Assembly: GCF_900105595.1 (NCBI RefSeq)
Contig: NZ_LT629784.1
Location: 4,321,001 to 4,385,000, forward strand
Origin: Stappia sp. ES.058
Lineage (GTDB): Bacteria > Pseudomonadota > Alphaproteobacteria > Rhizobiales > Stappiaceae
Reading direction: 5' to 3'
Length of the DNA: 64,000 nt
A program made the position numbers and the translations under genes. This document shows positions 55,045 through 63,656 of the stretch, piece by piece (positions within the stretch are counted from its first letter, which is position 1; each line of letters opens with the position of its first letter). A model generated the notes under the pieces. That model was not told the origin of the DNA and made no database searches. It saw only the letters and a list, made by a program, of their open reading frames with translations.

Positions 55045-55416
55045 ATGCCGACAATCAATCAGTTGGTTCGTCAGAACCGCAAGCCGACCGTCAAGAAGTC
55101 CAAGACGCCTTCGCTGGCGGGAAACCCGCAGAAGCGCGCCGTGTGCACCCGCGTGTACACGACCACGCCGCGTAAGCCGAACTCGGCTTTGCGTAAGGTC
55201 GCCCGCGTGCGTATGACCAATGGCAACGAAGTCACCGCCTACATCCCGGGCGAGGGCCATAACCTGCAGGAGCACTCGGTCGTGCTCGTGCGCGGTGGTG
55301 GACCGAACGACCTTCCGGGCGTGCGTTACCGCGTGATCCGCGGCGTGCTCGACACCCAGGGTGTCAAGGATCGTAAGAAGCGCCGTTCGCTCTACGGTTC
55401 CAAGCGTCCGAAGTAA
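55045..55416 (+). CDS. rpsL: Ribosomal protein S12, orphan variant with altered decoding residues
   Basis: A 123-residue S12: [20 protein letters not shown] and [13 protein letters not shown] are unmistakable. Counting the initiator Met, residue 43 is Arg (E. coli Lys42) and residues 86-88 are Gly-Pro-Asn (E. coli Arg85-Val86-Lys87); these are normally near-invariant Lys and GGRVKD, where substitutions give streptomycin resistance and change accuracy. Other unusual positions are Ala32 (usually Gly) and Asn61 (usually hydrophobic). Asp89, the RimO site, is kept. rpsG, fusA and tuf do not follow; a terminator does. It may be a second, specialised S12 or the only copy. No clear Shine-Dalgarno sequence precedes the ATG. 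Confidence 0.93.
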   Translation: MPTINQLVRQNRKPTVKKSKTPSLAGNPQKRAVCTRVYTTTPRKPNSALRKVARVRMTNGNEVTAYIPGEGHNLQEHSVVLVRGGGPNDLPGVRYRVIRGVLDTQGVKDRKKRRSLYGSKRPK

Positions 55417-55464
55417 GCAACAGGCGGCGTCCGTCGCCGAAGGAACGTTTGCGAGCAGATTTGA

Positions 55465-55490
55465 CCCCCGGCAGCGCCGGGGGTTTTTGC
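55465..55490 (+). terminator. Rho-independent terminator after rpsL
   Basis: CCCCCGGC (55465-55472) and GCCGGGGG (55476-55483) form a strong stem followed by TTTTTGCGTTT. Together with the upstream promoter it makes rpsL a one-gene transcription unit. Confidence 0.92.
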
Positions 55491-55540
55491 GTTTGACGAC
55501 CGTCTTTCACGACGCGACACGACACGACGCTGAAGCAAGT

Positions 55541-57082
55541 CTACAGATCTCCGTGCTCGAGCGTTTCGAGGGTTCTGCGTGCCGCCGCGCGATAGGCTGC
55601 TTGCGTGTCCGGCTTCATGCGGTCCCAGGTGCGATAGGGCTGGGCCAGACGGGGATTCGTGCCGAGAACCTCCCGGTTTCGCAACAGGAAGTCCCAGTAG
55701 AGCGGATTGAAGGGGCAAGCGTTCTCACCGGTCTTGTCCTTCACGTCATAGTGGCAGCTGCTGCAATAATCCGACATCTTGTTGATATAGTTTCCGCTTG
55801 CCGCATAGGGCTTCGATCCGAGCCGGCCGCCGTCGGCAAACTGGCTCATGCCGAGCGTGTTGGGCAGTTCCACCCATTCATAGGCGTCGGCATAGACGGC
55901 GAGATACCATTCGTGGATCTGCTTGGGGTCGACGCCGGACAGGAGCGCGAAGTTTCCGGTGACCATCAGCCGCTGGATGTGATGGGCGTAGGCCTCCTCG
56001 CGGGTCTGTTCCACGGCGTCGCGCACGCAGGCCATCTTGGTGTCGGCACTCCAGTAGAAGCCGGGCAGGTCGCGGTCGGCGGAGAGAAAGTTTTCCTCTG
56101 CGTAGCCCGGCATCTTCAGCCAGTAGATCCCGCGCACATATTCCCGCCAGCCGATGATCTGGCGGATGAACCCCTCGGCGGCGTTCAGCGGTGCATGACC
56201 ATCGCGATAGGCCGTCTCCACCGCGCGGCAGGTTTCGAGCGGATCGAGCAGTCCGGCATTGATATAGAGCGCGAGGATGGAGTGATAGAGGAACCGCTCT
56301 CCGTTCAGCATCGCATCCTGATAGTCGCCGAAACCGGGCAAGGCTGTCTTGATGAAATGGGTGCGCGCCGCCTTCGCGTCCTTTTGCGTGACCGCGAACC
56401 AGAACGGCTCGAGGTCTCCGAACCGGTCGGGGAAACGCGCCGCGACAAGATCGAGCACTGCGCGGGTTGTTTCGTCCGGCGTCACCTGCCTGGGCGAGGG
56501 CATGAAGAGGTCACCCTTCGCCGGCTTGCGATTGTCGGCATCGAGGTTCCATTGTCCGCCAACGGGCTCGTCGCCGTCCATCAGCAGGCCCGTCTTGCGA
56601 CGCATGTCGCGGTAGAAATACTCCATGCGCAGTTGCTTGCGGCCCTCTGCCCATTCGCCGAAGTCCGAATGGGAGCATAGGAAGCGGTCGTCGGCGCAGA
56701 CTTCGACCGGGACACCGAAGCGCGTCTCCCAGGTTTTCATCGCCTCCAGAACGCGCCATTCTCCGGGTTCCGTTACGCGAATCTGCTCCGGAGAATGTCG
56801 GGCGACCGCGCGTTCGAGTTCGCCGGTGAAGGACCCGCTGTTGTCCGGATCGTCGAGACGCACATAGTCGACGGTCCAGCCTGCGCTTTCGAGCGCGGCC
56901 GCATGGTGGCGCATGGCCGAAAACAGGAAGGCGATCTTCTTGCGGTGATGCGCGACGTAGTCGGCTTCTTCGCCGACTTCCATCATCAGAACCCGCGCTG
57001 TTGCGGGATCGATGTCGCGAAGCGACGACAGGTCAGCTGTGAGCTGGTCGCCAAGAACGGGAATGAGCACGGCGGATGTCAT
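55541..57082 (-). CDS. FeS bacterial cryptochrome/(6-4) photolyase-like protein
   Basis: A 513-residue cryptochrome/photolyase family protein of the PhrB/CryB (FeS-BCP) class. VLIPVLGDQLTADLSSL begins the Rossmann domain. The FAD-domain segments IIGWREYVRGIYWLKMPGY and HIQRLMVTGNFALLSGVDP are typical. Four cysteines for a [4Fe-4S] cluster are present: one in KMACVRDAV and three in DYCSSCHYDVKD...NACPFNPLYWDF. It either repairs (6-4) photoproducts or senses blue light. It is convergent with rpsL. Confidence 0.93.
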   Translation of the reverse strand: MTSAVLIPVLGDQLTADLSSLRDIDPATARVLMMEVGEEADYVAHHRKKIAFLFSAMRHHAAALESAGWTVDYVRLDDPDNSGSFTGELERAVARHSPEQIRVTEPGEWRVLEAMKTWETRFGVPVEVCADDRFLCSHSDFGEWAEGRKQLRMEYFYRDMRRKTGLLMDGDEPVGGQWNLDADNRKPAKGDLFMPSPRQVTPDETTRAVLDLVAARFPDRFGDLEPFWFAVTQKDAKAARTHFIKTALPGFGDYQDAMLNGERFLYHSILALYINAGLLDPLETCRAVETAYRDGHAPLNAAEGFIRQIIGWREYVRGIYWLKMPGYAEENFLSADRDLPGFYWSADTKMACVRDAVEQTREEAYAHHIQRLMVTGNFALLSGVDPKQIHEWYLAVYADAYEWVELPNTLGMSQFADGGRLGSKPYAASGNYINKMSDYCSSCHYDVKDKTGENACPFNPLYWDFLLRNREVLGTNPRLAQPYRTWDRMKPDTQAAYRAAARRTLETLEHGDL

Positions 57083-57180
57083 AGCGAGGAAGGTGTCCGA
57101 AGAGCAGGGCGGGGTTTTTAGGTGCTCTTACGGCTACGCAGCAGCTCGGGGCATGGATTGCCGCCGCAGTTCCCGGGGAC

Positions 57181-57218
57181 AAAATGAAAGAGCCGCCGGC
57201 GGGATCGCGGGCGGCTCC
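57181..57218 (-). terminator. Rho-independent terminator after the small zinc-protein gene
   Basis: On the minus strand GAGCCGCC and GGCGGCTC (57190-57217) form a GC stem followed by TTTCATTTT. It lies about 60 bp after the stop at 57279 and separates that gene from the photolyase gene. Confidence 0.75.
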
Positions 57219-57278
57219 TTGAATGGTCGACTGCGGGCGTTGCGACCGGGATTTATGCATCCCGTCGTTCGCAAGGCT

Positions 57279-57491
57279 TCAGGCCGCTATCCGCTTCTGG
57301 GCGCGGAAGGCGATCGGGGCGTTTTCGCGGTTGCGACGACGCTCCTCGGGAGAAATATAGACGAGCGCGCGATGCTCGTCGCAGTAGGACACCCCTGCAT
57401 CGACGCGGTTGCGGCACGGGAAGGTGTAATTGCCGCCTGTTCCTTCTGCCCATTTGCATTGGCCAGCGCGCGGAAGTCGAAGATCTTTCAT
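57279..57491 (-). CDS. Small zinc-knuckle protein similar to the GcrA C-terminal part
   Basis: A 70-residue protein: MKDLRLPRAGQCKWAEG, then FPCRNRVDAGVSYCDEHRAL. The order CxW...C...YCxxH resembles the C-terminal zinc-like segment of GcrA cell-cycle regulators, but the N-terminal DNA-binding helix-turn-helix is missing. The start at 57491 has AAAGG 11 bases upstream; the frame is open further, but that part has no coding look. Function unknown. The 270 bp upstream hold no other gene. Confidence 0.6.
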   Translation of the reverse strand: MKDLRLPRAGQCKWAEGTGGNYTFPCRNRVDAGVSYCDEHRALVYISPEERRRNRENAPIAFRAQKRIAA

Positions 57492-57764
57492 GGCGTTACG
57501 TACCTTTGTTGAGGCGCAACCATCATCCGGCGGGCAGTGGCCCTTGCACACCCCTTGGGGCGGCCATGTCATCGAACGAAGCTGTGCGAGAATGCCGGGG
57601 GCATGACTGCCGCCCGGCATGAGAAATTCTTTTTGCAATATAAGTGTCACATCGCCCCACGCCAAGCGCATCCCCTGCATGGGAGCCATGTAAATATTGC
57701 AGTGCAGCATTGTGGTTAATGCAACAAGACGCGCGAATGCGCCTTGCTCGGTCATCGCATTGTT

Positions 57765-58307
57765 TCAGCGTTCCTTTTCTTCACGCAAGTTCGTCACGAC
57801 ACGACGGTTCTGCGCCTTGCATTCTTCTTCCGGGCAATCGCGCACCTTGCGTTCGGTGCCATAGCCCTTGGCCCAAAGCCGTCCGGGGGCGACACCCTTG
57901 GAAACCAGATAGGCCATGGCGGCATCGGCCCGGCGTGTCGACAGGGCCGTGTTCTGCGCAGCGGAGCCGGGGTCGTCGGCAAATCCCTGGATCTTGGCGT
58001 ACCAGCCTGTGTTCCTGGTCAGCCAGTCCGCTTGCTTGTCGAGCGTCATGCGGGCTGTTTCGTCGATCTCGGCGGACCCTGGCTTGAAATAGGTCCGCCG
58101 GCCGACATTCAGCATGAAAGCTTCCTCGCTTCCGGGAGCGATATTGGCGAAGCCGATCGCCGGGGCATTGGTGACATTGGGAGTAGATATGGTATCGGCC
58201 GTGTTGCAGCCGGAAAGGGCGGCCGCACCGGCTGCCAGGGCAAGACCGAGGGCGAGGCGTTTGGGGTGTTGTGTCGTCACGAGGCGGGTGCTCCTGCTTT
58301 GCGTCAT
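57765..58307 (-). CDS. OmpA-family (Pal-like) outer-membrane lipoprotein
   Basis: A 180-residue lipoprotein. The signal peptide ends with the lipobox ALSGC. The C-terminal OmpA domain includes RRTYFKPGSAEIDETARMTLDKQA, GFADDPGSAAQNTALSTRRADAA and GYGTERK, with the Asp and Arg residues that bind peptidoglycan diaminopimelate. It is too short and sits outside tol genes, so it is a Pal paralogue rather than Pal itself. Its start overlaps the stop of the L,D-transpeptidase gene (ATGA), implying coupled synthesis. Confidence 0.88.
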   Translation of the reverse strand: MTQSRSTRLVTTQHPKRLALGLALAAGAAALSGCNTADTISTPNVTNAPAIGFANIAPGSEEAFMLNVGRRTYFKPGSAEIDETARMTLDKQADWLTRNTGWYAKIQGFADDPGSAAQNTALSTRRADAAMAYLVSKGVAPGRLWAKGYGTERKVRDCPEEECKAQNRRVVTNLREEKER

Positions 58308-59005
58308 CCGTCCTGCGATCCGGCGCCCAGATGCTCAAGCACCGATACGCGCGTGCCGACCGGGCAGCGCTGGAAGAGGTCGATCACATCCTCGGGAAAC
58401 ATTCGGATGCAGCCGGAAGACACATCATTGCCGATGCTCCAGGGTTCCAGCGTGCCATGCAGCCGGTAGCCGGTATCGACGCCGCTGTCGTGATACAGGT
58501 ACAGCGCACGCGGACCGAGCGGATTGTTCGGCGCACCGCCTTTGACCAGGCGGGGAAGGTCCGGTTGCCGCTTCAGCATTTCGGGGGGCGGCACCCAGCG
58601 CGGCCATAGCGCCTTGCGCTTGATCTGCGCGCGTCCGTACCATTTGAAGCCTTCGCGGCCGACGCCAACGCCGTAGCGCAAGGCTGTGTCGTTCTCCCAG
58701 ATCCAGTAGAGGAAATGGTTGCGTGTATCGACCACGATTGTGCCCGGGGATTCCTCGGAGAGATACTTGACCATCTGCCGCTGCCATTGCGGCTTGATCA
58801 CCGAGAAATTGGTGCGCCGGTAAGCATATCCGTTGTCTTCAAGCGTTCCGTCAAACCACTTCGACGACGCAAGGGCCGGTTTCGGCAAGGCCGCGCAGGC
58901 CAGAGCTGCACCTCCGGCCACAAGAAGACTGCGGCGCGACAGCGGTGCGCTCGGAAAGGCTTTGCCTTTCCTCGTGCGGGATAAAGATCTGAATTCATGG
59001 GCCAT
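58304..59005 (-). CDS. L,D-transpeptidase (YkuD domain) with Tat-type signal
   Basis: A 233-residue exported enzyme. A twin-arginine motif SRRSLLVAGGAALACAALP precedes an AxA-type cleavage site (ALA). The YkuD active site is HGTLEPWSIGNDVSSGCIRM, with the catalytic Cys and both His/Arg partners. It should make 3-3 peptidoglycan cross-links or attach proteins to peptidoglycan. GGAGGAG lies before the ATG at 59005. It is coupled by ATGA to the OmpA-type lipoprotein gene, so the two probably work at the cell wall-outer membrane interface. Confidence 0.92.
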   Translation of the reverse strand: MAHEFRSLSRTRKGKAFPSAPLSRRSLLVAGGAALACAALPKPALASSKWFDGTLEDNGYAYRRTNFSVIKPQWQRQMVKYLSEESPGTIVVDTRNHFLYWIWENDTALRYGVGVGREGFKWYGRAQIKRKALWPRWVPPPEMLKRQPDLPRLVKGGAPNNPLGPRALYLYHDSGVDTGYRLHGTLEPWSIGNDVSSGCIRMFPEDVIDLFQRCPVGTRVSVLEHLGAGSQDG

Positions 59006-59129
59006 GCCGTCTCCTCCACTGACGGGCGGGCCATGCAGGAAGGGCGTCGGCAGTGCTATGTCCGGCGTCTTCCATCCGTGATCCGCCGGACCTCGACGCC
59101 CGACATTACGGGTCAGATGGCGGAAAAGG

Positions 59130-60761
59130 TCAATCCCGGGCTGGGCCACGCATTGCTGGACGGGCGCCGGCGGCGGCAAGCGCTTCCGGCGTGTCGAGAT
59201 CCAGCCGGGCGCCGGGACCTATTTCGACGAGCGCCAGATCGTCCGGATGGTCGTCGAGCAGGTGCCGGGCCCCGCTGTCGCCTTCAAGTCGGGCGAGGGC
59301 CTCGAAGTAGGCCTTGTCCCACAACACCGGGTTTCCACGTTTGCCTTCGTGCGCGGCGGCGACCACCGGAACACCGGCGTCCGGCGCATAGGCGGCAATC
59401 AACCGGTCGATTGCGTCCGCCGTGACCTCGGGCATGTCCGCCAAAAGGACGAGCGCCGCGTCGGCGTCGCTTGGCAATGCGCTAATCCCCGCGCGGATCG
59501 AGCCGGCCATGCCCTCGGCATAGTCCGGGTTGTGGACGAAGGTTACCGGCAATCCATCAAGCGCGGCCTCGATCTCCGTGCTCATGTGGCCGGTGACCAC
59601 CGTCAGCGAGGCAAGGCCGCTGCCTAGGGCGTTTCGCGCGGCGATGCGCACGATCGGTTCATTGTCGATTGTCGCCAGAAGCTTGTTGATGCCGCCGGCG
59701 CGCCGCGCCTGGCCTGCCGCCAGCAGGACGCCGGCGATCTTGCGGTGGCGCTTCCTGCCTTCTGGCGGCGCTTCGCGCGGCTGCGGGCGTGTTCCGATTT
59801 CCATCAGGAGACCGCCGACGCCCATGGCCATGATGTCATCGCGGGTGACAGGGCAATCCGCCATGTAGCGGTCGAGCACCCAGTCGAAGCCGTTTTCCTT
59901 CGGGCTGCGGGCACAGCCGGGGGCGCCGATCACCGGGATGTTTCCGATACGACCGATTAGCAGGAGATTTCCGGGATCCACGGGCATCCCGAAATGCTCG
60001 ACCTCGCCGCCCGCCGCCCGGATGCCTTCCGGGATCACGTCCATCGGGTCGACGATGGCGGATGCGCCGAAGATGAGAATCATCCCGACGCCGGCCTCGG
60101 CCTGCTCGCGAAGGGCCTCGGCGACGGCTGGGACCGTATGGGCAACGCGCAGTTCTCTGGCAAGCTTCGAGCCGGAGACGGCGAGCCGGGCTTCGGTGAT
60201 GCGCCGTGTCTTGTCGAGCGTCGCGGGTTTGAGGTGCGGGAGGGTCGTGGCAACAAGCCCCACGGAGCGTGCGCGAAACGGGGCAACGCGCACGGCCGCA
60301 CGTGCAACGCCTTCCGCGCGCGCGATCGGCGGTTCGCCAACCGCGAGCGGAATGATTTTCGCCGTCGCAACCATGCGCCCGCCCGTCACCCGCTCGAAAG
60401 CGGGCAGGGTCGCAAGCGTGATCGCGGGGTCGACGCGGTTGACCGCATTGACCGCGGGCGTATCGACAATGAGGAGACCGTCGGTCGCTGCATGGAGGTT
60501 GACCCGCCCTGTGAAGGCCGGGGCGAGAGTGATCCCCCCGCCGGTTGCCGCCCGCGCGAGCCGCTCGGCAGCCCGGTCTTCGTGGCAATCGTCCGGGTCG
60601 AGGCGCGCCGTGATGACCTTTTTGATCTGCGCTGCCTGGAGCCTGCGGATGTCGTCGGCGGTCAGGCTGTGCCCTTTTTTCAAAGCACCGTCGTCCAGCC
60701 TGATCGTGTGGGCGAGCAGGGCGCCTTCCGCATCCCGCGTGCGAAGGGGACCGAATTTCAC
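59130..60761 (-). CDS. Fused molybdopterin-binding (MoeA-like) and MobA-like nucleotidyltransferase protein
   Basis: A 543-residue two-domain protein. The N-terminal 330 residues resemble a molybdopterin-binding domain (GMILIFGASAIVDPMDVIPEG; NIPVIGAPGCARSPKENGFDW). The C-terminal domain begins [19 protein letters not shown], a nucleotidyltransferase start like MocA/MobA, with LLADMPEVTADAIDRLIAAY. Such fusions mature the cofactor of xanthine dehydrogenase-type molybdenum hydroxylases. Its start overlaps the stop of the upstream XdhC-type gene (ATGA). No molybdenum hydroxylase gene is in the window. Confidence 0.88.
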   Translation of the reverse strand: MKFGPLRTRDAEGALLAHTIRLDDGALKKGHSLTADDIRRLQAAQIKKVITARLDPDDCHEDRAAERLARAATGGGITLAPAFTGRVNLHAATDGLLIVDTPAVNAVNRVDPAITLATLPAFERVTGGRMVATAKIIPLAVGEPPIARAEGVARAAVRVAPFRARSVGLVATTLPHLKPATLDKTRRITEARLAVSGSKLARELRVAHTVPAVAEALREQAEAGVGMILIFGASAIVDPMDVIPEGIRAAGGEVEHFGMPVDPGNLLLIGRIGNIPVIGAPGCARSPKENGFDWVLDRYMADCPVTRDDIMAMGVGGLLMEIGTRPQPREAPPEGRKRHRKIAGVLLAAGQARRAGGINKLLATIDNEPIVRIAARNALGSGLASLTVVTGHMSTEIEAALDGLPVTFVHNPDYAEGMAGSIRAGISALPSDADAALVLLADMPEVTADAIDRLIAAYAPDAGVPVVAAAHEGKRGNPVLWDKAYFEALARLEGDSGARHLLDDHPDDLALVEIGPGARLDLDTPEALAAAGARPAMRGPARD

Positions 60762-61462
60762 GACCCCGCCTCCGGCCCCTTTCGCAGGGCGCGGATGATG
60801 TTGGCAAGGACCGCAACCGCGATTTCCGCCGGAGAGGCCGCACCGATGTCGGCGCCGATGGGGGCATCGAGGCGGTTGAAGTCTGCCTCGTTGACGCCAG
60901 TGTCCAGCAGGCGTTCGCGTCGCTTGCCATGGGTCTTGCGGCTGCCGAGCGCTCCGACATAGAAGCAGCCGGCAGCGAGGGCGGCGCGCAATGGTGTGTC
61001 GTCGATTTTCGGATCATGGGTGAGCGCGGCGACCGCCGTATAGGGATCGAGCGCGACGTCGTCCAGCACGTCGTCCGGCCATTCGGCGAGCAATGCTCCG
61101 TCTGGAAAACGCTCCGGCGTGGCAAAGGCGGTCCGCGGATCGATCACAACCACATCGAAGCCGGCAATTTGCGCCATCGGCACCAATGCCTGGCTGATGT
61201 GGACGGCGCCGATCAGAACGAGACGCGGCGGCGGCACGCTCACGGTCAGGAAGACCTGCGTCTCCTCCGGCGTCTCGACGATGCCGGATTTTCCGGACCG
61301 GAACCGGCTGGCGATTTCATAAGCGAGCGGGTCGTGCGTCACGTCGTCATCCGGGCCGACCAACCGTTGCGCACCGCCGTCCCCGTCCAGACCCGTGACG
61401 AGGATCGCGGCACGACGGCCCGTCCGGGCGGCATTGAAGCGGGAAAGAAGGTCGATATCCAT
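60758..61462 (-). CDS. XdhC family protein, C-terminal Rossmann half
   Basis: A 234-residue protein. It lacks the N-terminal XdhC/CoxI domain and consists of the C-terminal NAD-like fold: LVLIGAVHISQALVPMAQIAGF, VVIDPRTAFATPERFPD, FYVGALGSRKTHGKRRERLL and GADIGAASPAEIAVAVLANI. XdhC proteins bind molybdenum cofactor and help insert its sulfido ligand. It overlaps the MoeA/MobA fusion by four bases and follows the XdhC N-terminal half by 87 bp. Confidence 0.9.
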   Translation of the reverse strand: MDIDLLSRFNAARTGRRAAILVTGLDGDGGAQRLVGPDDDVTHDPLAYEIASRFRSGKSGIVETPEETQVFLTVSVPPPRLVLIGAVHISQALVPMAQIAGFDVVVIDPRTAFATPERFPDGALLAEWPDDVLDDVALDPYTAVAALTHDPKIDDTPLRAALAAGCFYVGALGSRKTHGKRRERLLDTGVNEADFNRLDAPIGADIGAASPAEIAVAVLANIIRALRKGPEAGS

Positions 61463-61549
61463 GAGGGTCAGCTTCTGTCGATTGCGCGTATGATGCGGGA
61501 AAGGGGATGTTCGGACGCGACCCGGGCAGCAGGCGTGCGACGGCGAACG

Positions 61550-61903
61550 TCAGGCTTGTGCGGCGCTCCCGTTCACGGGCTCGACGAACACCCGGATGCG
61601 TCCGCCGCATGACAGGCCGACGCGCCACGCGGTTTCGTCGGCCACGCCGAACTCGAGCATTGCCGGCGTTTTCGTGGAGATCACGTCGATGGCCTCTGCG
61701 ACCACGGCTCCTTCAACGCATCCGCCCGATACGGAGCCCTCGAAGTTTCCCTCCGCATCGATCACCAGATGCGCGCCGACGGGGCGCGGGGCCGAGCCCC
61801 AGGTCTCGACCACGGTTGCAAGGGCGACGTCGCGGCCCTCCCGTGTCCAGGCTTCCGCGAGCGCGAGTGGGTCGGTGGCATTTGCCTCGAGGGTCGACTG
61901 CAT
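61550..61903 (-). CDS. XdhC family protein, N-terminal half (CoxI-type)
   Basis: A 117-residue protein made of only the XdhC/CoxI N-terminal domain: VALATVVETWGSAPRPVGAH, GSVSGGCVEGAVVAEA and VGLSCGGRIRVFVEP, with both conserved cysteines. The full XdhC is split here into two genes, a form also seen in other alphaproteobacteria. A GGAGAT ribosome site precedes the ATG. It is the first gene of a three-gene molybdenum-hydroxylase maturation operon. Confidence 0.9.
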   Translation of the reverse strand: MQSTLEANATDPLALAEAWTREGRDVALATVVETWGSAPRPVGAHLVIDAEGNFEGSVSGGCVEGAVVAEAIDVISTKTPAMLEFGVADETAWRVGLSCGGRIRVFVEPVNGSAAQA

Positions 61904-61978
61904 GGGATCTCCTCCATTTGGTCGGAATATAGTCCGCCTGAGGGCCTCTGCACAGGGACGGTTGCCTGAGGGCCTGCC

Positions 61979-62018
61979 GAAAAACGAAGGGGCGAAGCCT
62001 TGCCGGCTCCGCCCCTTG
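61979..62018 (-). terminator. Rho-independent terminator of pckA
   Basis: On the minus strand AAGGGGCG (62017-62010) and CGCCCCTT (61994-61987) form a stem, with inner pairing GAGCC/GGCTT, followed by CGTTTTTCG. It lies 25 bp after the pckA stop and insulates the xdhC operon downstream. Confidence 0.88.
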
Positions 62019-62042
62019 CGTCAATCAATAAGGTCGGTGGCG

Positions 62043-63656
62043 CTATTCGGCGGCGGCGCGAAAGGAGGGCGCTGCGGCCAGCACCGTGCCGTCCACGTGG
62101 CTCTCGAACTTCGCGAAGTTGGACACGAACATCTCCACCAGCTTGGCAGCCTGCGCGTCATAGGCAACCGGATCCGCCCAGGTCGAACGCGGGTCGAGGA
62201 TCTTGCTGTCGACGCCGCGTACCTCGACCGGAACCGCAAAGCCGAAGTTTGCATCGGTGCGGCATTCGATGTCGCGCAGCGAGCCGTCGAGTGCCGCACC
62301 CAGCAGGGCACGGGTGGCGCGGATCGGCATCCGGTTGCCGGTGCCGTAAGCGCCGCCGGTCCAGCCCGTGTTGACCAGCCAGCAATCGACGTTGTGGGCG
62401 GCGATCAGGCTGCGCAGCAGATTGCCGTATTCCGACGGATGCCGCGGCATGAAGGGAGCACCGAAGCAGGTCGAGAAGGTGGCCTGCGGTTCGGTCACGC
62501 CCTTCTCGGTCCCGGCGACCTTTGCCGTGTAGCCGGAGAGGAAGTGATACATCGCCTGTGCCGGCGTGAGCTTGGCAATCGGCGGCAGCACGCCGAAGGC
62601 ATCGGCCGTCAGCATGATGATGTTCTTGGGCTGCGGGGCGGTGCCGGTCGCGCTGGCATTCGGGATGAAGTCGATCGGATAGGCACAGCGGGTGTTTTCC
62701 GTCTTGGAGCCGTCATCGAAATCGGGAATGCGGGTCGCCTCGTCGAGGACAACGTTTTCCAGAACGGTGCCGAACCGCTTGGTCGCGGCATAGATTTCCG
62801 GCTCGGCCTCTTCGGAGAGCTTGATCGTCTTGGCGTAGCAGCCGCCCTCGAAATTGAAGATGCCTTCCGGACCCCATCCATGCTCGTCGTCGCCGATCAG
62901 CGTACGCGACGGATCGGCGGAGAGCGTCGTCTTGCCGGTGCCCGACAGGCCGAAGAAGACCGCCGTGTCGCCCGCGTCGCCGAGATTGGCCGAGCAATGC
63001 ATCGGCATCACGCCCTTCTCCGGCAGCAGGAAGTTGAGCAGCGAGAACACCGATTTTTTCATTTCACCGGCGTAGGACGTTCCGGCGATCAGCACGATCT
63101 TGTTGGTGAAATCGCAGGCGATCAGCGTTTCGGACCGGCAGCCATGTCGCGTCGGGTCGGCCTTGAAGCTCGGCAGGTCGATGATCGTCATCTCCGGCAG
63201 GAAGCCGGCAAGCTCCGCGCGCTCCGGCCGGATCAGGAGATTGCGGATGAACAGCGAGTGCCAGGCATATTCGGTGAAGACGCGGACATTGATGCGGTTG
63301 GCCGGCTCGGCGCCGCCATAGAGATCCTGGGCGTAAAGCGACATGCCGCGCGCATGGGCGATCATGTCGGCATGCAGGGTGGCGAAGGCGTCCGAACTCA
63401 TCTGGGCGCTGTTGTCCCACCACACGCTGTCGCGGGTGGCGTCGTCGAGCACGACGAACTTGTCCTTGGGCGAGCGGCCGGTGTGGACACCGGTTTCCAC
63501 CACAAGCGCGCCGCCATCGGCAAGAACCGCTTCGCCGTGTCGCAAGGCATGTTCGTAAAGCGCAGGCGCCGAAAGATTGTGATGAAGCTCGCCGAGGTCG
63601 GTCAATCCGCCCAGCTCCGTGGGAGTTGACCGATGCCCTACGCCCTGATCCGCCAT
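62043..63656 (-). CDS. pckA: Phosphoenolpyruvate carboxykinase (ATP)
   Basis: A 537-residue gluconeogenic enzyme that converts oxaloacetate and ATP to phosphoenolpyruvate. The kinase-1a P-loop [21 protein letters not shown] and the metal/active-site segment [14 protein letters not shown] are intact; [18 protein letters not shown] carries the catalytic Lys. Length is normal. It has its own terminator. In other Hyphomicrobiales pckA is divergent from chvI; that gene is not visible in the 344 bp left in the window. Confidence 0.97.
   Translation of the reverse strand: MADQGVGHRSTPTELGGLTDLGELHHNLSAPALYEHALRHGEAVLADGGALVVETGVHTGRSPKDKFVVLDDATRDSVWWDNSAQMSSDAFATLHADMIAHARGMSLYAQDLYGGAEPANRINVRVFTEYAWHSLFIRNLLIRPERAELAGFLPEMTIIDLPSFKADPTRHGCRSETLIACDFTNKIVLIAGTSYAGEMKKSVFSLLNFLLPEKGVMPMHCSANLGDAGDTAVFFGLSGTGKTTLSADPSRTLIGDDEHGWGPEGIFNFEGGCYAKTIKLSEEAEPEIYAATKRFGTVLENVVLDEATRIPDFDDGSKTENTRCAYPIDFIPNASATGTAPQPKNIIMLTADAFGVLPPIAKLTPAQAMYHFLSGYTAKVAGTEKGVTEPQATFSTCFGAPFMPRHPSEYGNLLRSLIAAHNVDCWLVNTGWTGGAYGTGNRMPIRATRALLGAALDGSLRDIECRTDANFGFAVPVEVRGVDSKILDPRSTWADPVAYDAQAAKLVEMFVSNFAKFESHVDGTVLAAAPSFRAAAE

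Noticed and set aside
57492..57755. N-terminal extension of the small zinc protein to 158 residues
   Set aside because: The extension has no coding character and no ribosome site; the conserved-looking part starts at 57491.
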